Shown here one piece after another: positions 9,919-20,503 of a DNA stretch of 30,133 nt (within the stretch, counting starts at the first letter, position 1; every line of letters begins with the position of its first letter). The translations under genes and the position numbers were made by a program. Under the pieces are notes generated by a model. That model ran no database searches. It saw nothing but the letters and a program-made list of their open reading frames with translations, and was not told where the DNA came from. Source of the DNA: Fragilaria crotonensis (lineage: Eukaryota > Bacillariophyta > Fragilariophyceae > Fragilariales > Fragilariaceae); the NCBI GenBank assembly GCA_022925895.1, contig JAKSYS010000725.1:1-30133 (forward strand), given 5' to 3'.

Positions 9919-11637
9919 CTCCAACGCACCGGTTTCCGTGCACCGGGCGGAGGAAGGCCCGGGCCAGTTTTTTGAATAGTCTCCATCGTAGCTCCTAGTA
10001 GGAATTTTACGTCATACTTGTTACGTGTATTCGAACATGCTCCGAGTAGAAATTTGCCTGTCGTCGACGCTCGAACTTGAATGACCATGGCATCCCCCAT
10101 TGCACCGCACAAACCATAACTTTGCCTTCCATCATGGCGATGTCTTCACATTGTGGATACATGGCTAGCAAGACAAGAAATTCAACGAGAGACCATGAGA
10201 CCGCAACTTCCAAGGAATGATCATTCTCCACATGGCCCAACCGCTGCTTTCGACTGTCGGCAACTACCTGCAACAACCAGCAGCATTGGAGCATTTGCGT
10301 GGACAACTCAATGAGGAACGTCCATACCATGAGGAACAAAAAATGCTGATAAAGGCAGCATATAGAGCTGTTTGCTACTACATTGCGAGGCTGACATCAG
10401 TGTGACCGCGACACGCAACAACGCATCCAACGCTGGCCCTTGTCATTCCAACGCTGCGAACCAACAAAACCCATTATGCCATTGTAGACTGGGGTCGGGT
10501 ATGAAGCAGACGCGTCAAATACACGACAATAGTATGCACCAGGCAGCATGGCAGCAAAAAGCACAATGGTCGACTCACCAGGATCAGATGAGCTAGAACA
10601 ACATTGCATGTTGACATGCACCTATCGCGATTTGGGACGCAACGCTGTTGGCAGGGGTGAAGCAGATTCTCCCTAGATTGATCTGAATTGAAGCTTTTAT
10701 GTACGGTCGGACAGAAGGTTCCTTCAATGCTTTCTTTGCAGTGGTGATGTCATGCATCATTTTGCGATGAGCTGAGCGATGATTGTGGGAAACATTGTGT
10801 TTCGTATTGGATGGAAGGCTGCGACATGGTGGAGGCACTCACTTACTGCATCGTGAGTTATTGTTTTTGGAAAGCAAACTAATATTGAGACATGATGGGG
10901 GATGTACAAGTTGGATCTATGAAGGATTCGTTTGCCATTTTACAACGGCCAATAAGATTCGTGTCCAGGAATGACATTGTTGGTAGACCGACGGGTGGGA
11001 ATTTTACGCATCGATATCCATCTCGCTGAGGACGTGCCGCTAGACTTCCTATGATTTGGCCTTGAGCTGGATGATTGTCAGATCCTTTGCATGCTCTGTA
11101 CTTTGGGATCAATGTCGTGTCCAGGTTGTTTGCGAGGATGTTGACACGAAAGGGTGATTTCAGAATTTTACTTTGTTGTGAGCAAATTTACTAGAGAGTG
11201 ATGTACAGCAGCAGAGTTCTTTTCAAAGTGTACTGTGATTGGTGTTGCAGGGGGCGAGGTCACATCAGGACAGCAAATACTTCGTCCCCTGCGCGACGCG
11301 ATTCTCGTGCCACAGCAGGAATACGCGTGACAGGTCCAGCGTACATTGTATTTAATCGATAACCTGGTAACATACTACTTGCGCTAAAGCTCTCGTTTGC
11401 ATCACGTCTATGATACGATCATAGAGAGGTCGTGAAAGTGCTGAGCTGAACAATACACTTACGTAAACGATCTGAACTGTATGCCATGAGCAATGAGGGT
11501 CGGATGTGGCAGGAGCACACGATCGGAACAGAGACTGGAACTGGATTTTCACTAACCGTACATTTTGTACCAATACCTACTTGACGAGGAAAAAATTTCG
11601 TTGAAAAACCCGGTGCACGGAAACCGGCGCATTGGAG
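9919..11637. mobile_element. Possible non-autonomous DNA element bounded by 29-bp inverted repeats
   Basis: The 29 bp at 9919-9947 (CTCCAACGCACCGGTTTCCG, then TGCACCGGG) are the reverse complement of 11609-11637 with 27 of 29 matches, giving a 1,719-bp unit. The interior (9948-11608) has only short, unconvincing open frames and no recognisable transposase. I could not find a target-site duplication: flanks ending CTACGAC and starting CTAGTAC do not match. It may be an old DNA transposon remnant or an unrelated inverted repeat pair. A hairpin sits just outside the right end (11640-11671). Confidence 0.4.
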
Positions 11638-12894
11638 CTAGTACTCTAGGCCCTGTAGCCTACAGAGTACTCCAGGGACATCCGGAATTTACTCTTCAAG
11701 GAGTCACGGGTTAATGCAGTAACGGCAATATTCTGGGTTGCTAAATATTATTCAGCCTTAAATACATGTATAACGCGCGCGCCATTTGTGCCTTGGCTTG
11801 CTCTCGGGGAGGCATGGCGTGCTTACCATCGCATTCTTCTCATGGAAATTCCTAGAAAACAAAATTGACAAAATCTTCTCACCAACCCATGATTTCTTCT
11901 TCCAGGAAACGTCTTCTCCGGAATTCCTTCTCGTAGAAGATTTTTGTGTGAACGCGACAGTTTACTGTTGTGTTGCGTTCTGTCCACATGGCTGTATTTG
12001 TTCATACTTCAACTAGCTAGAGAGGTCCGGGCTGGTGTAAATACGATACAAATTTTCCCTATTTAACCCCAGTACCGGATCTGAGACCAACGGTCTGTTC
12101 AAAGTGAAACGGGACTCTCCTGGTATGTGTGGCTGGTAAATGGCTTTCGTAGAGCGCTACGTACCATCCACGCTAGTTTTCGGTTTCTTGTGCTTTTCGT
12201 GAACAACAAATGTCCGTGTACTTCAGACCATTTTTGCAAACAACAAAATTGACAAATTCTTCTCATGGAATTTTCCTGGATACAATTTCTTCTTACGAAT
12301 GACATCAAAATTGTTGGCTGACCGGCTCGCATGCATTGAGTGACGCCAGCCATACTTAATGACGTTACAATTAAAGCGGTTGTATAACCGAATATATCTA
12401 GTCCATGTAACTCTAAAACGGAGTATCGTTTCGGGTGTAAGAAGGAATTCCGGATGTCCCAGTACACTATTGCTAGAGTTAACGAGCTGTACGTCGTAGG
12501 GTAAATTGCCTGTACTTGTACCGTGTCTATGGTGGGCGTACCGAAACAAAGTTGTCGACGTGGTTCGGTTTCCGGGGTACCCATTTAGGGAATCTGGAAG
12601 TTCAAGCATCAAAGATTTCGAAGCCAAAATCACATCGGTGCTCAGCTGAAGTTCAAGATTCTAAATGATTCTAAACTTCTGGTATCCAGTCAATAGGAGA
12701 GAGGAATGTTGAACCCCACGATCTTCGTTTCGTCGGCCTTCAAGTATCCACGAGAGATTCAATACTAGTTCCTACGCAGCAAAATCAGCAAATCGGAGGA
12801 AGTGATTTTGTTTGAAGAGCAACCAAAACAACACCTCCTGTTCCACTTTACTGTCCGCGTTGTTGCTTTCAAGCTTGAAGTGTACTCAACGACC
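11638..12894. other. Spacer upstream of the bilin reductase, with internal repeats
   Basis: No convincing gene is seen. The stretch holds a hairpin (AGTACTCT at 11640-11647 against AGAGTACT at 11664-11671). It also holds an inverted pair sharing GGGACATCCGGAATT (from about 11676; reverse complement at about 12447-12461) and a duplicated motif CAAAATTGACAAA near 11862 and 12247 with TTCTCATGGAA close by each time. Two minus-strand open frames of 136 and 161 codons overlap here in different frames, and I cannot support either. The last 200 bp should contain the promoter of the gene at 12895. Confidence 0.45.
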
Positions 12895-13974
12895 ATGAAG
12901 GCTCAACATCTTCTTCTTGCGCTTCCGGTCGTGGAGGCTTTCTTTGCATCAGCGCCTAGCGTCAGTTTTGTGGCTCGTCCTCAAGAAGCCGTGACCCAGG
13001 GACGTTCTAGGACGTTGCTTCGGGACATGGAGGGGGATCTCGATGTGGCTACGCGTGAACAAATTGCTAGTTTCTTCCAGCAAACATCTTTCATTGTTCC
13101 CCCACTGACAGTACCGGGAGTGGAAGTGGCTCATGGTATGCCTTGGAAGAAATCAATCGATGCCTCTCTTCCAGAAGACGCTCTTCTCTACATGCCATTC
13201 TGGGAGTGGCAACTGGGATTCATGAAGGAGAATCTTACCAATCTCCGCGCTATCTCATGTACGGTCGACGACAACGACTTCTCGTACGAAGAGAATACTG
13301 AAAAGAAAGCTCGCATCGTGAGCTCGTGTTTCTCTTGTGATGAGTATCGCAAGATTCGCATGACATACTACGATGCCGGTGACAATTGTCAGGTTTTCAA
13401 CTCGGTCTGGTACCCAAATCCGAAATACAATCTTCCAGTCTTGGGAATCGACTTGTTATCCTTCAACCGCAAGAAATACCTAGCAATTGTCGACTTTCAA
13501 CCCATCCACGAGAATGAAAGCGACCATGCACTCACATTTGAGGATCGTCTGGAGCCCATCAAGGAAAAGTACGAATCGCTCAAGGGTCGCATGTCGTCAA
13601 AATTTTATGACGAGACAAAATTCTTTTCGCAGCAAATGCTCTTTGCACGCTTTGAGAATGAGGGCGTCATTTCGGACGAACTCCTTCCTGCTTTTCAAGA
13701 ATATGTGCAGACACACCTTCATATGGTTCGTGAAACTCCTGCGGCCGATGCATCGGAAATGCAAGCAGTACTGGAACGCCAAAAGGCTTACGATACCTAC
13801 TCGGCGGAGCGTGATCCAGCAACCGGCCTCTTCGCCTCCATGTTCGGCAAGGAGTGGGCTGATGGGTTTGTGTACGACTTCCTCTTTTCATTATCGGAAA
13901 AGAAGGAGGGTGGGATTACCATGGGAAACCCCATGGGAGGTCCACCACGACAAGCACAACCGGCAAGTTCATAG
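12895..13974 (+). CDS. Plastid-targeted ferredoxin-dependent bilin reductase (PebA/PebB-like)
   Basis: Members of this family reduce biliverdin or dihydrobiliverdin with ferredoxin electrons to make phycobilins or phytochrome chromophores in the plastid. The frame is open from 12802, but I prefer the ATG at 12895. It gives a signal peptide, MKAQHLLLALPVVEA, followed by FFASAP, an ASAFAP-type plastid motif with Phe at +1. The domain runs from about residue 100 to 330 of 359: HGMPWKKSIDASLP, FWEWQLGFMKENL, then the diagnostic block RKIRMTYYDAG, QVFNSVWYPNPKYNLPVLG and DLLSFNRKKYLAIVDFQPIH, and later MSSKFYDETKFFSQQMLFAR. The spacing and the KFYDE block fit PebA/PebB better than PcyA. Which reduction it performs cannot be told by eye. 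The C-terminal tail is Gly/Pro rich. The gene is intact and convergent with a paralogue 216 bp downstream. Confidence 0.85.
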   Translation: MKAQHLLLALPVVEAFFASAPSVSFVARPQEAVTQGRSRTLLRDMEGDLDVATREQIASFFQQTSFIVPPLTVPGVEVAHGMPWKKSIDASLPEDALLYMPFWEWQLGFMKENLTNLRAISCTVDDNDFSYEENTEKKARIVSSCFSCDEYRKIRMTYYDAGDNCQVFNSVWYPNPKYNLPVLGIDLLSFNRKKYLAIVDFQPIHENESDHALTFEDRLEPIKEKYESLKGRMSSKFYDETKFFSQQMLFARFENEGVISDELLPAFQEYVQTHLHMVRETPAADASEMQAVLERQKAYDTYSAERDPATGLFASMFGKEWADGFVYDFLFSLSEKKEGGITMGNPMGGPPRQAQPASS

Positions 13975-14190
13975 GTGCAAGTTTTGTTTCTTCTGCCAGC
14001 CCAGCTCCATCGGATGATGTGTACTTCTACTACTAGCAACCAGTAATACTAATTTTCACATATGTACCTGACACTTTAGTATTCTGAATTTGAAAATGTG
14101 GAAGGATTTGTTTATTGTGTTACTGGAGCGAGGGAGTGCCACACTCCGAATACATACCATCAGTGGACGTGTGCTTCTATGTTGTTTGCC

Positions 14191-15211
14191 TCATCGACTT
14201 TGGTCAAAGAGAAATTCATGAACAAATTCATCCGCCCACGTCTCGCCGAACTTCGCCTTGAACATGTGCAAGGCAGGATCCCGTTGTGCCGAATACACAT
14301 CGTATGCTCGTTGTCGTTCCAGTACAATCTCGGTGTGATCGAATGACGGATCCGTAGAGTGGACCAATGTCAGGTATGCGTCCAAGTATTGCTCAAAGGC
14401 GGGCATGACATCCTGCGTCACAATCGAAGCATCTTCGAATCGAGCAAACAACATGGCTTTGGAAAAGAATTGATTCTCATCGTAGAATCGGGAACTCATT
14501 TTTCCTTGCAAGGAAGGATATTGATCACGAATCGGTTTCAACAACAACTCTTCATAGTTGGGCACTGCATGTCCCTCTTGCGATTCATGAATTGGTTGAA
14601 AGTCCATGACTGCCAAATGCTTCTTACCTCCATGAAATTGGAGCAGATCAATGCCGAGGACGGGCAGGTTGTACTCTGCAGCGGGATACCAGAGACTGTT
14701 GAAGACTTGTACTTGAGGTCCGGCATCGTAGTAGGTCATGCGAATTTTGCGAAAATGAGATGAAGTGAAACACAAGTTGGCAATTCGCACGTTGTCTCCT
14801 TCGGACAGAAAATTGTGTCGCGTCCCGGCTTTGTTTGTAGCCGGATTCGCTTGTAAATCTTTCAAGTGAGATTTCATGAAGTCCATTTGATGCATCAAAA
14901 CGGCATAAGGTTAGCTCTTGCGTTGGCACGATTGACTGGGTCCATGGCATTCCGATGGTTGTTTGTACATTGTCAATCACATGCCCTTGGTGTTTCTCGT
15001 GCATGAGAAGTGTGGCAGGGATGGAGTGTGTAATCGATTCTAGCTGACGAACAGCAGAAGAAAAGTGTTGTGCTTCACCAGAATCCATCCTGAGGCTTGA
15101 TCGTTTCAAATTGTTGACGGAGAAGCCATGACAGCAGATGTCCTGGTGTGATAAGATGCAGCACCATAGCAACACAAGTAATGATTTCTTCGTTGCTACG
15201 CTTGTCGCCAT
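14191..15211 (-). pseudogene. Second bilin reductase paralogue, one-base frame break
   Basis: The start is the ATG at 15211, giving a signal peptide (MATSVATKKSLLVLLWCCIL) ending CCHG before FSVNN, again with Phe at the cleavage site for plastid import. The N-terminal frame reads through TIGMPWTQSIVPTQEL. At about 14911-14912 one extra base (AA in the sense strand) changes frame. From there 235 residues are open to 14191: MDFMKSHLKDL, RKIRMTYYDAGPQVQVFNS, LWYPAAEYNLPVLGIDLL, MSSRFYDENQFFSKAMLFAR. Removing one A restores a continuous alignment with the neighbour at 12895. Every block of the family is present, so this is either a recently broken gene or an assembly indel. The pair is tail to tail and clearly homologous but diverged, so the duplication is not recent. 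Confidence is in the family and layout, not in loss of function. Confidence 0.82.
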
Positions 15212-15530
15212 CGTATGCATGTATGCTGGAAATGTGTGATTGTTACAAGTTGCTGTGATCATAAATCAAAGTTGACAGGTTGGTCAGGTGAACCAGTGAA
15301 TAACCTCGCAACAAAACTTTCGGACTAAAGTTTGTCACGAATGAACGGAACTTAATAATGCATGGGCAATGGTGCATGGGTGCATGGGCATCACACAACA
15401 ACCATTCCATAGGCTGCACACTGCACACTGCACAGTCGGAGTGGTCACGAATCGCGAATGACTTGGCGTTCGTGAACCAAGACCCAACAAACGAAGTGTG
15501 CTTTATCCCTATTCATATATATAAATACTA
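15212..15530. other. Spacer between bilin reductase 2 and the tandem repeats
   Basis: No gene is seen. It contains the probable promoter of the minus-strand gene at 15211, repeated short words (GGTGCATGGG and CTGCACACTGCACA near 15370-15432) and an A/T-rich ATATATATAAATAC at 15517-15528 just before the repeat array. Confidence 0.5.
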
Positions 15531-16355
15531 GTGGGTGCCTCACATTTGATCGGAGTGTCTACTACAGGAAACTGGACGTACAGTACCCCAACCTGGTCGT
15601 ACTCCGTACCACTACCGTTTTTTCCCCTACAGTATGCAGTACCATGGTACCAACGTAGGAAACTTCATGAAGTACAGTATAGCGTACCAGGTACTTATCA
15701 TGCCCCAGTATTGCAGTTCATCGCACGGTATATTTTACAGTAGCATTTGTCAAGCAACCTGTTCACAGCAAATTCAATGAGCATTCCATCCAGTAACTTT
15801 GAATTCGTACAGTATTGTAGTTCAGTAACGTAACACACTGTCGTTTCAACATAAATTACCGTCCGTTTATGTACTGTAGACCTGTAGTACATGTAATCCA
15901 CGTAACAGTGCAACATTTGATCCAGTACCCCAGAGTGGTCATACTCCGTAACAGACGCACGCGCACACACACACACACACACACAATTAATTTATAATAC
16001 TAGTGGGTACCTCCCAATTGGTCGGACTTTTGGAATACGTGTACGGTATGGGTTGTGCACGGTTGTGTGTACTGTTTGTACAGTTCAGTACTATACGCAA
16101 GTAGTGCAGTACCCCAGAGTGGTCATACTCCGTAACAGACGCACGCACTCACGCAACTACGTATATGCAAATCTTACCGACATCGCTTACGGAGTACTCC
16201 AGTATGCATGTATGACATATACTCCGAGTATGAGACAGTATTCATTTGATCCAGTACCCCAGAGTGGTCATACTCCGTAACAGACGCACGCACACACGCA
16301 CGCACGCACACAATTAATTTATAATATAGTAGGATAGTAGGATATATATATACTA
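15531..16355. repeat. Tandem repeat unit 1 (about 825 bp)
   Basis: First copy of a two-copy tandem duplication. It is composed of two half-units, each beginning GTGGGTRCCTC (15531 and 16003). Each ends with a CA/GCAC microsatellite followed by AATTAATTTATAAT (about 15985 and 16311). It contains three copies of a 38-bp motif starting CAGTACCCCAGAGTGG at 15923, 16107 and 16252. The open frames across it are translated microsatellite and not genes. Confidence 0.95.
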
Positions 16356-17174
16356 GTGGGTGCCTCACATTTGATCGGAGTGTCTACTACAGGAAACTGG
16401 ACGTACAGTACCCCCAACCTGGTCGTACTCCGTACCACTACTTTTTTCCCCTACAGTATGCAGTACCATGGTACCAACGTAGGAAACTTCATGAAGTACA
16501 GTACCAGGTACCTGGTACTTATCATGCCCCAGTATTGCAGTTCATCGCACGGTATATTTTACAGTAGCATTTGTCAAGCAACCTGTTCACAGCAAATTCA
16601 ATGAGTATTCCATCCAGTAACTTTGAATTCGTACAGTACTGTAGTTCAGTAACGTAACACACTGTCGTTTCAACATAAATTACCGTCCGTTTATGTACTG
16701 TAGACCTGTAGTACATGTAATCCACGTAACAGTGCAACATTTGATCCAGTACCCCAGAGTGGTCATACTCCGTAACAGACGCACGCACGCACGCACACAC
16801 ACACACACACAATTAATTTATAACTAGTGGGTACCTCCCAATTGGTCGGACTTTTGGAATACGTGTACGGTATGGGTTGTGCACGGTTGTGTGTACTGTT
16901 TGTACAGTTCAGTACTATACGCAAGTAGTGCAGTACCCCAGAGTGGTCATACTCCGTAACAGACGCACGCACTCACGCAACTACGTATATGCAAATCTTA
17001 CCGACATCGCTTACGGAGTACTCCAGTATGCATGTACAGTATGACATATACTCCGAGTATGAGACAGTATTCATTTGATCCAGTACCCCAGAGTGGTCAT
17101 ACTCCGTAACAGACGCACGCACACACGCACGCACGCACACAATTAATTTATAATATAGTAGGATATAGTAGGAT
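16356..17174. repeat. Tandem repeat unit 2 (about 820 bp)
   Basis: Second copy, offset 824-825 bp from unit 1 and nearly identical. Half-units begin at 16356 and 16827, and the 38-bp motifs are at 16747, 16931 and 17081. Differences are few single-base changes, a rearranged CAGGTAC stretch near 16504, a 5-bp insertion near 17035 and altered microsatellite lengths, so the duplication looks recent. Confidence 0.95.
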
Positions 17175-17755
17175 ATGTCATACTTGTTTACTCTACTCGT
17201 CTACTGTACTCCTAGAGATGCAACTTCAACCGGTGTGACTACAATGAATACTTCTCCTAGATTGCGAGCACTGAAGTACTACAACCTACAAGGTACTAGT
17301 ACCTGGTATTCTGGCGCTCATAGACTTAGAGTGATGAACTCGGAGTCCGGAGTACTGGGAATGTACGTAGCGAGGGTTAAATTGCGGTTTTATTTTATCC
17401 ATCCCTAAGAAATTTATGTGAAATACTGTACCATCAGACCTCGAAAAGGAATGTCAACTCTTCCAAAATGCAACCGCAAGGATCGATCCAAGGACAGTCG
17501 AGCAAGTACAAGTACCTGGTACTCATTTCAACCATACATCTCTGCGCTGGGCTTGCATTTTGCATAATTGCTCTCGGGCTCGCGGAAAGCAAGTTTCTCT
17601 CGAAGTCGAAACAAAAATTCAGAGTACTCCGAGAAGGTCTCCCATCAGTCTACCAATCGACCGCACTGGAACAACGAACTCCCATCCGTCTAATACATCG
17701 GATTTCAACTTGCATATCCAAGCAAGCGTTATAAGGAATCAATCACAAGCACACC
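17175..17755. other. Spacer upstream of TIM44
   Basis: Unique sequence after the repeat array. It contains CAAGTACAAGTACCTGGTAC-like GTAC-rich words and presumably the TIM44 promoter. An 88-codon open frame (17468-17734) with one hydrophobic segment is not supported by any family. Confidence 0.4.
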
Positions 17756-18930
17756 ATGATATCAAATGTATTGCGACTCTCAAGCAAGCGAGTCCATGTC
17801 GGTTCAGGGCTAAGACAGTCACTAGCGGTGCAAGCGCGAAGCTGCAGTGCCGTACATGGCATCGTTTCACCTTCCATTCCCAAGTACAAGTACCGCCAGT
17901 TTTCGACCGAAGATACCAAACAAAGCACAACAAAAACAGACTCACTCCGAGATACTGTCAATCGCATCAAAAATGATAGTTCGGAGGGACCCACATCCAG
18001 CGATACCTCCTCCTCATCCGCCAACAACATTGACACCAACGCCTTCTTTCGCCGCGCCGCCGATGCCTGGGCGACATTTCGTTCGGAAATCTCCGTGGCA
18101 TGGCAAGAACTGGTGAGTGCTGGACAGAGCAAGGACATTAACAAGAAAATTCGTCCCGCCGCCACGGCGGAGGGCGATCAAGATTACACGGGTACAGTCG
18201 AAATCATGGTGATTGATGAATCCGAAAACCTTTCGGCGTGGGAACGAATGCAACGACGCTTGACAGAAGCTCCCATCATTCAGGGGATCATGTCGCGAGC
18301 GGAAGAAGTGTATGAGAAAGTGGTGCTAAGCAAGTGAAACAGAAAGTTGATCACTTGTCGGAGGATGCCAAGGAAGCGTGGGAAACGTCCCAAAATCCGT
18401 GGGTGTATCGAATTTCTTCCGTCTATGACACCGTCACGCAAGAATCAGAATACACGGTTGCTGCGCGAGTTGAAACTTGATCCTGATTTCGAATTTGAAG
18501 TGTGGCGACGAGATGTAGTGGAACATACACTTCCACAAATCATGTCGTGGTTTTGGAAGGAAAGATTAATCAATTGAAACCGTGGTTGGGGGAGTCCGTG
18601 TTCAGGAGAATTGCAGCGGAGATTACAGCCCGAAAGCAAGAGGGTGTTCAGATTGATACACACGTGTTGGGAATCATGAATTCTGAGATTTTGGCAGTCG
18701 AGCAAGACACACTGGAAAAGGGATCACCCATTATTTTGTTGCATTTTATGTGTCAACAAATCAATTGTGTGAGGAAGAAGGATGATGGTACGATTGTGGA
18801 AGGGGCTGAGGATGATATTAAAGCAAATTCCTACGTCGCCGCGTTCCAGCGAGAGTATGACGAAGAAAAGGGCGAACTCAACTGGAAGATTGTGGATTTC
18901 CGTTTCAATGGAGCGATTGCGTATCTATAA
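17756..18930 (+). pseudogene. TIM44: Mitochondrial import motor subunit TIM44 homologue, three frame breaks
   Basis: TIM44 tethers mtHsp70 to the TIM23 channel on the matrix side of the inner membrane. The ATG at 17756 opens a basic, Ser/Arg-rich presequence (MISNVLRLSSKRVHVGSGLR), followed by a charged linker and a helical segment (AWATFRSEISVAWQEL). The frame closes at 18337 after EEVYEKVVLSK. The alignment continues in a second frame (VKQKVDHLSEDAKEAW) from about 18333, in a third (ELKLDPDFEFEVWRRD) from about 18460, and in a fourth stretch (GKINQLKPWLGESVFRR) from about 18562 to the stop at 18930. The last part is the C-terminal TIM44 domain, with MDP-like LDPDF, KPWLGE, GSPIILLHFMCQQINCVR and NWKIVDFRFNG. 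Each break needs only one base lost or gained (loss, gain, loss). Length and order match a full TIM44, so assembly error is as likely as decay. It is convergent with the gene ending at 19084. Confidence 0.87.
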
Positions 18931-19083
18931 CTCGAACTCGCTTGTGCAGCGTGCGATAAATTCTAATTTAGCAGAAGATTTTCAGAAGTAGAAAGATGGT
19001 CACAGGTACATTTTGGTGTATGCTATTGCAGAAGAGTCGACACCGTTTAGAAAGGTCGAAAAGCATAAACACGTTCAATGCAA

Positions 19084-19598
19084 TCATAATGTGATCCACT
19101 TACTTTGAGTCTCGATGGATGAAATGCCATCAATGTCTCCAAGCATCTCCATAAAGTATACTTCAGGATCAAATTCATTCTCTTCCCAAGCTCCAAACTT
19201 ATCAGCATCCAGCGACGTGATGACCTTAAAGTCCAAACACCCTCCACAGACAATTCGTTCGACTGACTTGACACCGTCCACTGCCTTGAGGTCGTCAAGG
19301 ACGGATTCCAATGCCACTTGCGCCGAAACAAGACTTGCCTTGCCAGCGCCATCATCCTCCCACTTACAGCGCCATTCCCGAGCAATAGTGTCGAACTCGA
19401 CGCCTTCGGCTATTTGGGCTAGGTGGAGGACCGGAAGACGATGCGTAGGTGCAGTGAACACGGGAGAAGAAAATGCCTTGATTAAACAAAGCGAAAGGAG
19501 TTAGCTAACTGCTGATCATAACATGATGATAGCGTCAATTCACATACCGAAGCGGAAGCGATAGCAGAAAGTGCGACGACTGCCTTCGTATTTGTCAT
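19084..19598 (-). CDS. Small plastid-targeted protein of unknown function, two exons
   Basis: Exon 1 (19598-19548) encodes MTNTKAVVALSAIASAS. The intron (19547-19477) runs from GTATGTG to AATCAAG. Exon 2 (19476-19084) continues AFSSPVFTAP. The splice creates a signal peptide followed by SASAFSSP, a near-perfect diatom ASAFAP plastid motif, which strongly supports the exon model. The product is 147 residues. The mature part has EWRCKWEDD, a helix (SAQVALESVLDDLKAV), then VERIVCGGCLDFKVITSLDA and an acidic end (FGAWEENEFDPEVYFMEMLG). The CGGC pair could bind metal or form a disulphide, but I recognise no named family. The gene is intact. Its 3' end faces that of TIM44 about 150 bp away. It is probably a stromal or thylakoid protein. 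Confidence 0.8.
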
Positions 19599-19731
19599 GA
19601 TGATTAGGGACGAGGGTATGTTTTACATCCGGTTCACTCCGAGTATGCTGCGAGATGTGAAGATGTGACCCAGATGCGTAGCGTGTGCGAGGTGGATGCA
19701 GTGTGCAGGGTTCATGGGGGATTGTATGAAG

Positions 19732-20425
19732 CAGGGGTGGGCAAAAAGTTACTAACCGAGTGGTTAACTGCAGTGAGTTAACTCCAGTAACTAACTACGC
19801 AAAAAATATTGGCAGTTAACTAACTAACTACTACCAACCCAGGAGTCAACTAACTAACTACTTCCACCATGTGAGATAGCGTAACTAACTACTACAATCA
19901 TTTGTAGAATATAACTCCATTGGGATGGAGTTAACTGTAGTATGAGTTAACTGTTCAGTGCTGAATATCGATAATTAGTTGTATGCGTAATCTGCAAGTA
20001 GAATCAGTACACGAGACACAATGCACTGGGAGTGCTGTACTTTATCTCTACTACTAGCTAGTAGGAGTAGAGTATCGGAACTACCGGTAGTGCTCTCTGC
20101 TCTGTATGCTCAGTCACTTACGTCTCAGTACCAGGTACTTGTACTCTAGCTACAAGGATCACGCTACTGGAGTAGGGCAATTGTACTGTCTACTGTGCTA
20201 CTAACACCTCGACATTATGATTAGTATAACTCCAGTTAACTACTCTGATATGAAAATACTATATATTAACTATTCGAGTGCGCTAGAAATTGTACTTAAC
20301 TTTTGACTACCTTTTTCGTATTGCAGTAGGGAGTAACTAACTCTACAAGGGAGGTAGTATAAGTATTATACTATGGCCGTTCTCGTAGGGGTAGTATAGT
20401 TAAAGTTTAACTTTGCCCACCCCTG
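19732..20425. mobile_element. hAT-type MITE, 694 bp, with 8-bp target duplication
   Basis: The left end is CAGGGGTGGGCAAAAAGTTA and the right end is the inverse of CAGGGGTGGGCAAAGTTAAA, so 14 bp match exactly. The element is flanked by GTATGAAG at 19724-19731 and again at 20426-20433, an exact 8-bp duplication as hAT transposases make. The interior has no transposase. It consists of GTTAAC/TAACTAAC-rich simple sequence and many CTACTA and GTAC words. Confidence 0.92.
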
Positions 20426-20503
20426 GTATGAAGTATGAATACTGTGATTCTGTGATACCCTGTGGATGAGTTGTTGTAGGACATTCCTGGTATGATATAT
20501 GTG

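Noticed and set aside
10007-10838. Short open frames inside the 29-bp inverted repeat pair as a transposase
   Set aside because: Frames are short, on both strands and mutually overlapping. No DDE motif or zinc finger is visible.
12099-12633. Two overlapping minus-strand open frames of 161 and 136 codons
   Set aside because: They occupy different frames of the same DNA, match no family, and lie in a repeat-containing spacer.
15698-16972. Cys/Val-rich minus-strand open frames in the repeat array
   Set aside because: They are translated GTGTGC microsatellite and occur in every repeat copy. They have no protein-like composition.
15531-17174. Six 38-bp repeats considered as a CRISPR-like array
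   Set aside because: Spacing is irregular (145-495 bp), spacers are themselves duplicated, and the setting is eukaryotic. It is a tandem duplication with microsatellites.
17468-17734. 88-codon plus-strand frame with a hydrophobic segment
   Set aside because: No family match and an atypical signal. It lies in the TIM44 promoter region and overlaps another equally long frame.
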